Shown in pieces: positions 43,291 through 53,300 of a stretch of DNA of 58,521 bases. The position numbers and the translations under genes were made by a program. How positions within the stretch are numbered: position 1 is the stretch's first letter; every line of letters starts with the position of its first letter. The notes under the pieces were generated by a model. It did no database searches and was not told where the DNA came from. It was given only the letters and a program-made list of their open reading frames with translations. Source of the stretch: JAICND01 sp040905905 (GTDB taxonomy: Bacteria > Actinomycetota > Acidimicrobiia > Spongiisociales > ZC4RG35); contig JBBDQN010000004.1 of assembly GCA_040905905.1 (NCBI GenBank), forward strand, positions 1 through 58,521, written 5' to 3'.

Positions 43291-44307
43291 TTGTCCGCCG
43301 CCAACCCACCCCGTCGCTGGCCGATCGTTGCCGCCGTTACCGCGATGGCTCTCGCCATCATGACCACCGGTGCCTGGGCGGTCGACCTGCCCTTCTATGC
43401 GTTTTCCAGCGGCCCGGTGGGTGACGCCGTGGACGCGGTCGACGTGGAGGGAACCGAGATATTCGCACCTTCCGGCGAACTGATGATGCTCACGGTGTCG
43501 GGCCAGGAGGTGAATCTATTCGAAGCTGTGGTGGCCGGATTCGACCCCGATGTCGACCTGGTTCCGGAGTCGGCAATTCGCTCGCCGGACGAAAGCGATG
43601 AGGACTTTGTGCTCCGCAACCGGGCCTCGATGGATCTGTCTACGGAAACCGCCATCACCGTCGCCCTCCGCCGGCTCGGGTACGAGATCACTCCGACTTC
43701 CGACGGGATCCGGGTCGTCGAGGTTGTTCCCGGGACGCCGGCCGCATCCCTAATACAGGTGGACGACGTCATCCTCGAGGTGGACGGCCAGGTCGTCACC
43801 CTGGTCGAGGAGCTCGCCCCTCTCGTCACCGCCAACGCGGTGGGCGACACGATCAAGTTGAAGATTCGGCGTGGCGAAGAAGAGGTCAGTCTGTCGGTGG
43901 TACTCGCTGCCCGCGAAGACGAGCCCGCCCGGCCAATGATCGGGATCACCGCCGAAAACCTCAATCCGAGGTTTGAGTTTCCATTTGCGATCAATATTGA
44001 GGCAGGCCAGATCGGCGGGCCTTCGGCCGGGATGATGTACACCCTGGCGGTCATGGATGTGCTTTCACCCGATGACCTCACCAGGGGGCATGTGATTGCC
44101 GGCACCGGAACCATCGACATCGAGGGCAACATCGGTCCGATCGGGGGAGTCCGTCAAAAGGTCGTGGCGGCCGAAGCGGCCGGAGCCGAGGTGATGCTGG
44201 TGCCAGCCACCAACTACGACGAGGCCCTGACGGCCCGTCGTTACGGGATGGAACTAGTCCCCGTCGCAACCCTTGATGAGGTGTTGACGGCCCTCGAGCA
44301 ACTTTAG
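43291..44307 (+). CDS. Membrane-anchored PDZ-S16 (Lon-like) protease, YlbL type
   Basis: 338 residues. N-terminal membrane anchor (about 10-30), a PDZ domain (about 140-210, 'GIRVVEVVPGTPAASLIQVDDVILEVDGQVV') and a Lon-type S16 protease domain with catalytic Ser in 'QIGGPSAGMMYTLAVMDVL' and Lys in 'GVRQKVVAAEAAGAEVML'. Same layout as B. subtilis YlbL and mycobacterial Rv3194c. TTG 43291 is the only start before the membrane helix apart from inner codons. Inferred role in degrading exported or membrane-associated proteins, in YlbL a division inhibitor. Confidence 0.88.
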   Translation: MSAANPPRRWPIVAAVTAMALAIMTTGAWAVDLPFYAFSSGPVGDAVDAVDVEGTEIFAPSGELMMLTVSGQEVNLFEAVVAGFDPDVDLVPESAIRSPDESDEDFVLRNRASMDLSTETAITVALRRLGYEITPTSDGIRVVEVVPGTPAASLIQVDDVILEVDGQVVTLVEELAPLVTANAVGDTIKLKIRRGEEEVSLSVVLAAREDEPARPMIGITAENLNPRFEFPFAINIEAGQIGGPSAGMMYTLAVMDVLSPDDLTRGHVIAGTGTIDIEGNIGPIGGVRQKVVAAEAAGAEVMLVPATNYDEALTARRYGMELVPVATLDEVLTALEQL

Positions 44308-44327
44308 AGAGGTATCTTGACCATCGC

Positions 44328-46154
44328 ATGGATCAGGAGCTGACGCCGGGCGCAATTGCCGCCCGCCGCTTCCAGAAGAGCTTGCGGGGTTTCGACCCCG
44401 ACGAGGTGACGGGGTTTCTGCAAAACCTCGCCAGTCAGTTTGAGGCGCTTATCGCCCAGCGCGACCGGCTTGCAGGCCGTCTGGGTGAGTTTGCCGAACG
44501 TGACATTGGTGCCGAGTTCGCCAATCTCGGTCACGAGGTGACCAACATCCTTGAGGCTGCCCGGGTGGCGGCCGAGGGGATGCGGGAACGGGCCGCTACC
44601 GATGCTGCTCGCTGGCGCACGGAGGCGCTGGCTGAGGTGGAGATCGAGGGTCGGGCCGCCCGGGCCGATGCCGAACACCTCCGCACCGACGCCTGGACCA
44701 TGTCCGAGGATCTCCTCAAACAGGCGCAGGCGGAGGCGCGACGGATCGTGGAAGCCGCCGAACGCGATTCGCTCACTGTGCTTGGTGAGGCGGAACGGGA
44801 GGCCCATCGTCTCACCGCTGGAGCCCGCCGCGAGGCCGAAGATCTGATGCGGATAACTCGCATGGAGGCGGAGAAACTCAATGCCGAGGCGAAGTCCCAC
44901 CATGACGAGATCATCGAGCAGGCCCGGCGCCAGGCCGAATCGGCTCAGGAGCGGGCCCGGGCCCTCGAACAGCGCCGCCAGGAACTGATCGGCGAGTTGG
45001 AAACTCTCCGCTCGACCCTTTCCCGGATGGAGGGCGAACTGGACGAACGCCGTTCGCGCTTGGGGCTCAGTGCGACCGATGAAGCGATCGAGGATGAAAA
45101 GGCGTCTTTGCGAGTTGTGCGTCCCCCCGATGCGCCCGAGGGTGACTCCACCTGGGAGCCGGGGGAAACCGTGCGGATAATCCCGACTCGCCGCAAGCTC
45201 CTCGAACAGCCGCCTTTCAAAGACCCCGAAGTGGTCGTCGCAGAGGTGAAGCGTTTGCGTCAGGGTGTCGCGGTAGAGAAGGTGGTTGAAGCCCAGACAA
45301 CTCCACCACCACTGGCCGAGCCGGAGTCGGAGGAACCTGCGGATCCGGAGGAAACCCCGATCTCCGAGGAGGTCGAGGTGGTTCCAGAGCCTCCCCCGCC
45401 TCCGCCACTTGTCAATCCCGATGAAGTGGCTGGCATCTTTCAGCGGTTGCGGGCCAGCCCGGAGCCCGGGGACGACCTGACTCCTGCCCCCGACCCCATC
45501 TCACCGGCGCCGGCGCCTATACCCGTCAAGTCCTGGTCAGCGGCCGCCGTCGACGTGCTTGATTTGCGCGAGCGCCTGCTTCTCCCGGTCACCAACCGGG
45601 CGCTTAGAAACATCAAGCGCCAGCTAACCGAATTGCAGAACGATGCCCTCGAGGAGCTGCGCCACGCGGAAGCGTCGTGGCGTCCGCGAGAGTCGACCCT
45701 GGTAGAACAGCTTCGACCCGACGTGGTTGTGCTCCTCTCCGAAAGCTTCTCGATGGGTCATGGAGCTGCCGAGGAGATGTTGGGCCAGTCTCTGCCAAGG
45801 ACTCCCGTCCAGGCCCGCGAGGGCTCGTCGGAGCTGGGATCGAAGTTGGCAGAACAGTTGCAAACCGTGATGGAATCGGCCACCGACCAATCGGGCCGGG
45901 AACTGGCGGTATCGGTTTCGAGAGTTTTCCGGGGGTGGCGGACGGATGAAGCGGAACGGCAAGTGAGCGATATGGCGGCGACGGCATATCACCGGGGGAT
46001 GGTGGCGACGTTCGCCACTCAGGGTGTCACAGCAGCCCTGGAGGTCTCGGGCAGAGGATGTGTTCGTTGCCGCGAAGCCGCTGAATCGGGCCTCGAGGTG
46101 GTACCGCCCCTTCATCCGGGGTGTGGCTGTTCGCTGGTGCCGGTAGTGATCTGA
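44328..46154 (+). CDS. DivIVA-domain coiled-coil protein with MuF/SPP1 gp7-like C-terminal zinc motif
   Basis: 608 residues. Residues 1-45 are a DivIVA membrane-curvature domain ('LTPGAIAARRFQKSLRGFDPDEVTGFLQNLA'). Residues 50-250 are an Ala/Glu/Arg-rich coiled coil. A Pro/Glu-rich linker (about 255-395) follows. The last ~200 residues are helical and end in a compact Cys/His motif: Cys578-x2-Cys581, then 'PPLHPGCGCSLVPVV' with His596, Cys599, Cys601. That ending closely resembles the C-terminus of phage head-assembly MuF/SPP1 gp7 proteins. No phage genes are nearby, so a domesticated domain is inferred. Likely sits at poles or septum. Neighbours are a YlbL-like protease and UPF0182. Confidence 0.75.
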   Translation: MDQELTPGAIAARRFQKSLRGFDPDEVTGFLQNLASQFEALIAQRDRLAGRLGEFAERDIGAEFANLGHEVTNILEAARVAAEGMRERAATDAARWRTEALAEVEIEGRAARADAEHLRTDAWTMSEDLLKQAQAEARRIVEAAERDSLTVLGEAEREAHRLTAGARREAEDLMRITRMEAEKLNAEAKSHHDEIIEQARRQAESAQERARALEQRRQELIGELETLRSTLSRMEGELDERRSRLGLSATDEAIEDEKASLRVVRPPDAPEGDSTWEPGETVRIIPTRRKLLEQPPFKDPEVVVAEVKRLRQGVAVEKVVEAQTTPPPLAEPESEEPADPEETPISEEVEVVPEPPPPPPLVNPDEVAGIFQRLRASPEPGDDLTPAPDPISPAPAPIPVKSWSAAAVDVLDLRERLLLPVTNRALRNIKRQLTELQNDALEELRHAEASWRPRESTLVEQLRPDVVVLLSESFSMGHGAAEEMLGQSLPRTPVQAREGSSELGSKLAEQLQTVMESATDQSGRELAVSVSRVFRGWRTDEAERQVSDMAATAYHRGMVATFATQGVTAALEVSGRGCVRCREAAESGLEVVPPLHPGCGCSLVPVVI

Positions 46155-46182
46155 CTCCAGGCCACCCTTACAATCGAACCCG

Positions 46183-49047
46183 ATGTTCATGCGCACCCCC
46201 AACCCTGTTTCGGGTGGGAGCCGACGGTTCGTATTCCTGATCGGTTTGGTCCTGTTGGGGATTTACCTGGTGGCATCCACAGCTGCGGGGGTGTGGACCG
46301 ACTTCTTGTGGTTCGATTCGTTGGGTTTCGGATCGGTGTGGTGGAGCCGGCTTTGGACGAGGGTGGGGCTGCTGGTAGTAGGGGTTGGCATTTCGTTTTT
46401 TTTCCTATTTGGCAACCTTGCCCTGGTCGATCGTATGTCGTTGCGGTACCTCAACCCGCCCGCCAATGACCAGGAGGAGTTCCTTCTCCGGTTGCGGGAA
46501 TGGGTCGATCCGAGGCTCCGCACCCTGCGTCTGGTGGGGTCGGCGGTGCTGGCACTGATGGTCGGAGGGAGTGCGGCTGCCTGGATCGACCGGCTGTACC
46601 TCTTCTTTAACCCGCAGGTCTTCGGCGAGATCGATCCGGTTTTCTTCAACGATGTCGGCTTTTATGTGTTCCAGCTCCCACTCATCAACGATCTTCTGGT
46701 GTGGGGGTTCAACGTGTTCCTCCTGACCACTGTGGTGGTCGCCAGCGCCCACTACATCAATGGTGCCCTTCGGCTGCGACGGGGAGGAGCCTTCTTCTCC
46801 GGAGGCGCCAAGGTGCACCTGTCGATGTTGCTGGCCGGCGTGGCACTCTTGCGGGCGGGTCTCTATCAGGTGGACGCTTACCGGCTGTTGTTCAGCAGCC
46901 GGGCCGACGAATTCTTCGGCCCGGGATTCACCGACATAACGGCCCGGCTTCCCGCCATCCGCCTGCTGCTGGCGGTGGCGGCGCTGACCGCGGTCGCCCT
47001 CATCATCAACCTGTGGCGCCAGGGATGGACCCTGCCTGTGGTGGCGGGTGCGGCCTGGGCCCTGGTAGCAGTGGGAGCGGGATTGGTGTATCCGGCGGTC
47101 GTCGAACGATTTCAGGTCACCCCCAACCCCCTCGAGAGCCAACAGGAATACATCCTTCACAACATCAATTTCACTCGCTCCGCCTATGGGCTTGACCGGG
47201 TGGAGGTGCGGACTTTTGCCGCCGACTCCAACATCGAGCCCGAAGAAATCGATGAGCAGCAGGCAGCTCTCGACAATCTCCGCCTCTGGGACTCTTTTGT
47301 CTTGAGCAATGCCTATACGCCCCAGGAGTTCAGGCAGTGGTACGACCTCAACCGGGTCGACACGGACCGGTACCTGATCGACGGGTCACCCACTCAAATC
47401 ATGTTGTCGGTACGGGAGTTGAATGTCACTCCGATCGACGACAACTGGCAAAACCGGCGGCTGAGTTACACGCACGGTTTTGGTGTAGTGGCGAGCCGCG
47501 CTGCTCACATCGGGTTGGACGGCCAACCCGATTACCTCGTCAGTGAGATCCCCCCGGTGAGCACTGTCGCCGAGTTACAGGTCACCGAGCCTCACATCTA
47601 TTTCGGGGAGATGAACGTCGATGAGCCCGTGATCGTCCGGAACCGGGTGGGGGAGATCGATCCCACCGGCCAGGAAGAAACCGTCCTGGTCGACTACGAG
47701 GGCACCGGTGGAGTGGAGATGTCGAGCATCTGGCGACGGGCTGCGATGGCGCTCAGATACCGCGACTTCAACATGGTGCTCTCGGGTCAAATCCTTCCCG
47801 AGAGCCGGATTCTGATGGAGCGGAACATCCGTGGCATCGTCCAGAAGCTGGCTCCTTTCATGGAAATCGACTCGGATCCGTATCCGGTAATTGTCAATGG
47901 AAGGGTGCAGTGGGTGGTGGATATGTACACCTCAACTCCCAACTATCCCTATTCGACGCCGCTCTTTCTCCCCGAGCTGCTGCGGCTGCCGCGCTCTTCG
48001 GGGATCCAGGTCGGCACCAATTACATACGGAACTCCGTCAAGGCCGTGGTCGACGCCTATCACGGGACGGTGACTTTTTACGCTGCCGATGAGACCGATC
48101 CCATCCTCATTGCCTGGCAGCAGGCCTTTCCCACCATGGTGCGGCCGGCCTCGGCCATGCCGGAGGAGCTAAGGAGTCACATCCGTTATCCGATGGATCT
48201 GTTCACCGTGCAATCCGAGGTCTACCGGGAGTATCACGTCCGTGACGCTGGCACCTTCTTCTCGTCCTTCGACGTGTGGGCCATCCCGACCAGGCCCATC
48301 GACGAGGAGGACGGTCAAGAGCTACGCCGTCTGGAGCTTCTCAGGGGAGACGTTCGGTCACCTCAAACCAACACCGTCACCTACCTAGAGCAGGTACTTC
48401 CCTATTACCTACTGATGCCGGAGGGAGATCAGCTCAACTACGTTGCGTTGCAGTCCTTTACCCCCAATCAACGCGGCAACCTCTCCGCATTTCTGGTGGT
48501 CGACTCCGACCCGGGAAGCTTCGGAGAACTGGTCGACTTCCGAATGGCCCCCGGCGCCACGGTGGCCGGGCCCAGCCAGGTGTCCGCACGGATCGAGAGC
48601 GATCCCGACATCGCCGCTCAATTCACCCTATGGCGCAACCGGGGATCGCGGGCGATCCAGGGCGACATCATGATCGTGCCGATCGGGGATTCGCTCCTCT
48701 ACATACAACCTGTGTTCCTCGAGGCCGAGGCGGGCGGTCTGCCGGAATTCGAGCGGGTGATCGTGGTCTACGGCGAGCGGATCGAATGGGGAGCAACCTT
48801 GCAGAGCACCCTGGAGCAGGTCTTTGCCGGCAGTGGGGGTGGAGGAGAGCCCGAGCCGCCATCGGCGGGCGATGCCGCCGAGCTTCTGGCGGCGGCGGCC
48901 GATGCTTTCTCGCAGGCCGATCTTGCCCTCCGCGCCGGCGACCTGGCCGGATACCAGCAGTTGGTGGAACAAGCCCGGTCGCTGGTGGAACAGGCCAGGG
49001 AGCTATTGGGAGGGGCCGAAGCCCGGGCTCCGGCGACGTTATCCTGA
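46183..49047 (+). CDS. UPF0182 family large membrane protein
   Basis: 954 residues, the family length. Seven or so N-terminal helices (1-320), then a large extracytoplasmic part ('LNRVDTDRYLIDGSPTQIMLSVRELNV', 'YTHGFGVVASRA', 'EGTGGVEMSSIWRRAAMALRYRDFNMVLSGQI'). The C-terminus has a Gly/Pro linker and an Ala/Gln-rich helical hairpin (about 900-945). Function unknown though conserved in actinobacteria and cyanobacteria. ATG 46183; Met3 is equivalent. 28 bases behind the DivIVA gene. Confidence 0.92.
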   Translation: MFMRTPNPVSGGSRRFVFLIGLVLLGIYLVASTAAGVWTDFLWFDSLGFGSVWWSRLWTRVGLLVVGVGISFFFLFGNLALVDRMSLRYLNPPANDQEEFLLRLREWVDPRLRTLRLVGSAVLALMVGGSAAAWIDRLYLFFNPQVFGEIDPVFFNDVGFYVFQLPLINDLLVWGFNVFLLTTVVVASAHYINGALRLRRGGAFFSGGAKVHLSMLLAGVALLRAGLYQVDAYRLLFSSRADEFFGPGFTDITARLPAIRLLLAVAALTAVALIINLWRQGWTLPVVAGAAWALVAVGAGLVYPAVVERFQVTPNPLESQQEYILHNINFTRSAYGLDRVEVRTFAADSNIEPEEIDEQQAALDNLRLWDSFVLSNAYTPQEFRQWYDLNRVDTDRYLIDGSPTQIMLSVRELNVTPIDDNWQNRRLSYTHGFGVVASRAAHIGLDGQPDYLVSEIPPVSTVAELQVTEPHIYFGEMNVDEPVIVRNRVGEIDPTGQEETVLVDYEGTGGVEMSSIWRRAAMALRYRDFNMVLSGQILPESRILMERNIRGIVQKLAPFMEIDSDPYPVIVNGRVQWVVDMYTSTPNYPYSTPLFLPELLRLPRSSGIQVGTNYIRNSVKAVVDAYHGTVTFYAADETDPILIAWQQAFPTMVRPASAMPEELRSHIRYPMDLFTVQSEVYREYHVRDAGTFFSSFDVWAIPTRPIDEEDGQELRRLELLRGDVRSPQTNTVTYLEQVLPYYLLMPEGDQLNYVALQSFTPNQRGNLSAFLVVDSDPGSFGELVDFRMAPGATVAGPSQVSARIESDPDIAAQFTLWRNRGSRAIQGDIMIVPIGDSLLYIQPVFLEAEAGGLPEFERVIVVYGERIEWGATLQSTLEQVFAGSGGGGEPEPPSAGDAAELLAAAADAFSQADLALRAGDLAGYQQLVEQARSLVEQARELLGGAEARAPATLS

Positions 49048-49084
49048 GGCGGAGCAACGGTAGGGCTCTACACTGCGAGGGGAC

Positions 49085-49747
49085 ATGGATCGGGTTGCCC
49101 TGGGCCGTATGCAAAACCCCGTTAGGGGCATTCTCCACGGATCGGCCGCCTTATTGTCGATCGCTGGCGCAGTCCTCCTCGTGGAGTTGAGCGGCAACCG
49201 CTCGCTTCGAATCGCTCTCTTCATCTACGGCTTCTCGCTCGTGGGTCTCTATTTGACTAGCGCCCTCTATCACTCGGTGCCCTGGGGAACCACCTGGCGG
49301 GCCCGTTTCCAGCGGCTTGACCACACGATGATTCACATTCTCGTGGCCGGGACCTGCACGCCCTTATTGATCGCGGTCCTTGACGGCCGCTGGCTTCGCT
49401 TTGGATTGGCCATGATGTGGGGGCTGGCGGCGGTAGGCGCGCTCCGCGAGTTTTTCCCCAGGCTGCGTCGCCCGTGGTCGCTGGGCCTCCAGCTCTTGAT
49501 TGGGGCCATTGCCCTCGGTCCCCTAGGTATGGTGCTGATGAGGATCGAAAGGGTCCCCCTGATCCTCACCCTTGGCGGTGGAGTCATCTACCTGGTGGGT
49601 CTGGTCGCTTTTGTGACGGGCCGCCCCCGCCTGTCGCCCCGGATCTTCTCCCACCACGAGTTGTGGCACCTGGTGGTGATCATCGCCAGCGCCGCCCACT
49701 TCCTGGCGGTCTGGCTGGTGGTGGGTGGGCCGTTCCCTGCGATCTAG
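49085..49747 (+). CDS. Hemolysin III/PAQR family membrane protein
   Basis: 220 residues with seven helices. PAQR motifs: 'NPVRGILHGSAALLSIAGA', 'SALYHSVPWGTTWRARFQRLDHTMIHILVAGTCTP' (zinc-binding Ser/His/Asp) and the C-terminal 'FSHHELWHLVVIIASAAHFLAV' with HxxxH. Related to adiponectin receptors, possible hydrolase or ion-homeostasis role. ATG 49085 has GAGGGG at two to three bases; Met9 is possible. Four-base tail overlap with marR. Confidence 0.9.
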   Translation: MDRVALGRMQNPVRGILHGSAALLSIAGAVLLVELSGNRSLRIALFIYGFSLVGLYLTSALYHSVPWGTTWRARFQRLDHTMIHILVAGTCTPLLIAVLDGRWLRFGLAMMWGLAAVGALREFFPRLRRPWSLGLQLLIGAIALGPLGMVLMRIERVPLILTLGGGVIYLVGLVAFVTGRPRLSPRIFSHHELWHLVVIIASAAHFLAVWLVVGGPFPAI

Positions 49748-50271
49748 GTCAGGGGCGCCACTGGGTCTCCCACCTGAGCCCGTATCCGGTTGAGTAGATC
49801 CGTCATCTGATCGAGTTGATCGGTGGACATGTCCAGGCTCTCGAAGACGGAATTGATCCGCTTCGTGGCCGCCTCAAGGCGGGAACGTCCCCTGGGGAGG
49901 ATCGACGCCATGATGATCCGGTTGTCCTCGGCATGCCCTTTACGGCTGACGAGACCGTCTCGTTCAAGCCGCTTGACGGCGCTGGTAACGCTGGCGGGAT
50001 GTACCTGGAGTCGCTCCCCGATCTTGCCCATCGGAAGCTGGCCCCGACGGCTGAACCCGAGGAGACGGAGAATCTCGAACCGCGCGAAGCTGAGGTTGAG
50101 GGGTTCGAGAGTTTCTTCCACTCCGGACATGACGATCTGGTTGACCCGGACGATCGTTGTCACGGCCGCCATCCCCGCTGCCGCCGGTTCCCATCCGTGC
50201 ACCACCCATTGCCGGCGCGCCTCGGCTATTGGATCGCTCAGTCGGTCTGCGTTTGGAAAATAGTTTGACAT
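49744..50271 (-). CDS. MarR-family transcriptional regulator
   Basis: 175 residues. Winged helix with 'FARFEILRLLGFSRRGQLPMGKIGERLQVHPASVTSAVKRLERDGLVSRKGHAEDNRIIMASILPRGRSRLEAA', the complete MarR recognition helix and wing. Divergent from icmF with a 38-base gap that holds a 20-base palindrome and the icmF promoter, so it most likely represses icmF and itself. The ligand may be an acyl-CoA by analogy with similar arrangements; not shown by sequence. ATG 50271 is used over the adjacent TTG. Confidence 0.9.
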   Translation of the reverse strand: MSNYFPNADRLSDPIAEARRQWVVHGWEPAAAGMAAVTTIVRVNQIVMSGVEETLEPLNLSFARFEILRLLGFSRRGQLPMGKIGERLQVHPASVTSAVKRLERDGLVSRKGHAEDNRIIMASILPRGRSRLEAATKRINSVFESLDMSTDQLDQMTDLLNRIRAQVGDPVAPLT

Positions 50272-50279
50272 CAAAGTAT
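50260..50279. promoter_or_regulatory. MarR operator candidate
   Basis: Near-perfect 20-base palindrome ATANTTTGANNTCAAANTAT. The core TTTGA-CA-TCAAA overlaps the marR start codon and the -35 box of icmF. Length and symmetry suit a MarR dimer. Confidence 0.7.
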
Positions 50280-50292
50280 TCTGGGATATCGT
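50265..50292 (+). promoter_or_regulatory. icmF promoter
   Basis: Perfect -35 TTGACA (50265-50270), 16-base spacer, -10 TATCGT (50287-50292). The icmF ATG is 18 bases further on, with AGGAAGG five bases before it. Confidence 0.65.
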
Positions 50293-50309
50293 AACTCAGG
50301 AAGGCAGCG

Positions 50310-53300
50310 ATGTCCTACCAACCCGTCAACAAGGTGCGGTTCGTGACCGCCACCACTCTCTTCGACGGGCACGACGCCGCCATCAACATCTTCCGGCGCA
50401 TCCTTCAGGCCTCGGGGGCGGAGGTTGTCCACCTCGGTCACAACCGCTCCGGCACCGAGATCGTCGAGACCGCCATCGAAGAGGACGCCCAGGCGATCGC
50501 CGTCACCTCCTATCAAGGAGGTCACATCGAGTTCTACCGATATTTGCGGGATCTCCTCACCGAACGCGGATACGGCCACGTCAGGCTCTTTGGCGGGGGA
50601 GGCGGCACCATTCTCCCCGACGAGGGTGCCCAGTTGATGGACTACGGGATCACCCGTATCTATTCACCCGATGACGGCCGTCAGATGGGTCTGCAAGGCA
50701 TGGTCGATGACATGCTCGAGAGATCTGACTTTCCCAGTGGTGAGCTGGACGGACTTTCGGTCGAGGGATTCGCCGCCTCCGATCATGCGACCCTGGCCCG
50801 GGTGATCTCGGCGGCCGAGAACTACCCGGACAAGTACCAGGACCTCTTCGACGAGATTGCCTCTAGTGCCGCAGCGTCCACCGTTCCGGTGCTCGGTTTC
50901 ACCGGTACCGGCGGCTCCGGCAAGTCCTCCCTGGTCGATGAGGTAGTCCGCCGGTTCCTGCTCGATTTCGAGGACCGCACCGTCGCCATCGTCTCGGTCG
51001 ATCCTTCCAAGCGCCGGAGCCGCGGAGCACTGCTGGGAGATCGCATCCGGATGAACTCGATACCCCACCCTCGCGCCTACATGCGTTCTCTCGCCACCCG
51101 CCAGGCCAACCTGGCACTTTCCAAGGCAGTCAAGTCGACCATCGACCTGCTGAAGGTCGCTGGCTTTGATCTGGTGATCCTCGAGTCCTCAGGAATCGGC
51201 CAATCCGACACCGAGATCGTCGACTATTCCGACGTTTCCGCCTACATCATGACCCCTGACTACGGAGCCGCCTCTCAACTCGAGAAGATCGACATGCTCG
51301 AGTTCGCCGACCTGGTGGCGGTCAACAAGGCCGACAAGCTCGGGGCCCTCGACGCCCTCCGGGATGTCCGCAAGCAGTACCGGCGCAACCACCAGCGGTT
51401 TGAGGAGCACGACGAGACGCTGCCGATCCATCTGACGATCGCCTCCGAGTTCAACGATCCGGGTACCAACCGCTTTTACCGGGCCGCGATTCTCGCTCTC
51501 GACGCCAAACGAGGTGGATTCGTCTCCGACCTCGATCTACCAACCCTCGACGAGGACAAACAACACGTCGTTCCTCCCCAGCGTTCGCGCTATCTGGCCG
51601 AGATCGCCGAGGACCTCCGCCGCTACGACGCCTGGGTGGAAGAACAGGCCACGATCGCCGAGGAGTGGTATCGGCTGGCGGGAGCCGCTGGCCTGCTCGA
51701 AGGATCAAGCAAAGACGAAGTGGCGGCTCTGGCTCAGGCGGCAGTGGGGCGGCTCGATCCGGCCAATCGTCAGGCACTGGAAGGTTGGGACGACCTCCTC
51801 GAGCGGTACGCCGGCGAGGAATACGTCTATACGGTGCGGGGCCGCGAGATCAAGGTGCCGCTCGTCCACGAGACTCTCTCGCACACGAAGGTCCGCAAGA
51901 TGGCCACCCCCCGCTTCCAGGGGTGGGGCGACCGGCTCCGCTGGCTGTTGCGCGAGAACGTGCCCGGGGCCTTTCCCTATACGGCCGGGATCTACCCCCT
52001 CAAACGGACCCAGGAGGACCCCACTCGGATGTTCGCCGGCGAAGGACCGCCCGAGCAGACCAACCGCCGTTTCCACTATGTGGCCGCCGGGATGCCGGCC
52101 AAGCGGCTCTCCACCGCCTTCGACTCGGTGACCCTCTACGGCCACGACCCTCATCAGCGTCCCGACATCTACGGCAAGGTCGGGAACTCCGGTGTATCCA
52201 TCGCCTGCCTCGACGACGCCAAGAAGCTCTACTCCGGCTTCGACCTGTGCGACCCCACCACCTCGGTTTCGATGACAATCAACGGGCCTGCTCCGATGAT
52301 CCTCGCCTTCTTCATGAACGCCGCCATCGACCAGCAGTGCGAGAAATACATCCGGGCAGAGGGGCTGGAAGCGGAGGTGGAGGCGAAGATCGCTGCCCTC
52401 GGTGATCGACTACGACCCCAATACCAGGGACCGCTCCCGACAGGCAACGACGGCCTTGGGCTGATGCTGTTGGGGGTGACGGGCGACCAGGTCCTTCCTG
52501 CCGACGTCTACGAGAAGATCAGGGCCGAAACCATGCAGACGGTGCGGGGGACGGTGCAGGCCGACATCCTCAAAGAGGACCAGGCCCAGAACACCTGCAT
52601 CTTCTCAACCGAGTTTGCCTTGCGGATGATGGGCGACATCCAGCAGTACTTCGTCGACAACGACGTCCGCAACTTCTATTCGGTCTCGATCTCGGGGTAC
52701 CACATGGCCGAGGCCGGGGCCAACCCCATCAGCCAGTTGGCATTCACCCTGGCCAACGGCTTCACCTATGTCGAGTACTACCTGGCCCGGGGGATGCACA
52801 TCGACCAGTTCGCCCCCAACCTCTCTTTCTTCTTCTCCAACGGGATCGACCCGGAGTACGCGGTGATCGGCCGGGTGGCCCGCCGGATCTGGGCCCGCGC
52901 CATCCGCGATGTCTATGGCGGCAATGCTCGTTCGCAGATGCTCAAGTACCACGTCCAGACCTCGGGGCGGTCCCTGCACGCCCAGGAAATCGGCTTCAAC
53001 GACATCCGCACCACCCTCCAGGCGCTTTATGCCGTCTATGACAACTGCAACAGTCTCCACACCAACGCCTACGACGAGGCCATCACCACTCCCACCGAGG
53101 AGTCGGTCCGCCGGGCCCTGGCGGTGCAGATGATCATCAACCGCGAACTAGGGCTGGCCAAGAACGAGAACCCACTCCAGGGGTCGTTCATCATCGAGGA
53201 GCTCACCGACCTGGTGGAGGAGGCGGTGTTGATGGAGTTCGAGAATCTCTCCAACCGCGGGGGAGTGCTGGGGGCGATGGAGCGGCAGTACCAAAGGACC

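Noticed and set aside
44078..44903. Minus-strand frames over the YlbL-like and DivIVA genes
   Set aside because: They lie wholly within strongly supported plus-strand genes and encode no recognisable domain.
44328..46154. Prophage remnant
   Set aside because: Only the C-terminal motif is phage-like; no other phage genes, att repeats or composition shift are visible around it.
51665..52405. Long open frame inside icmF in another frame
   Set aside because: Arg/Pro-rich translation without domains; a shadow of high-GC coding sequence.
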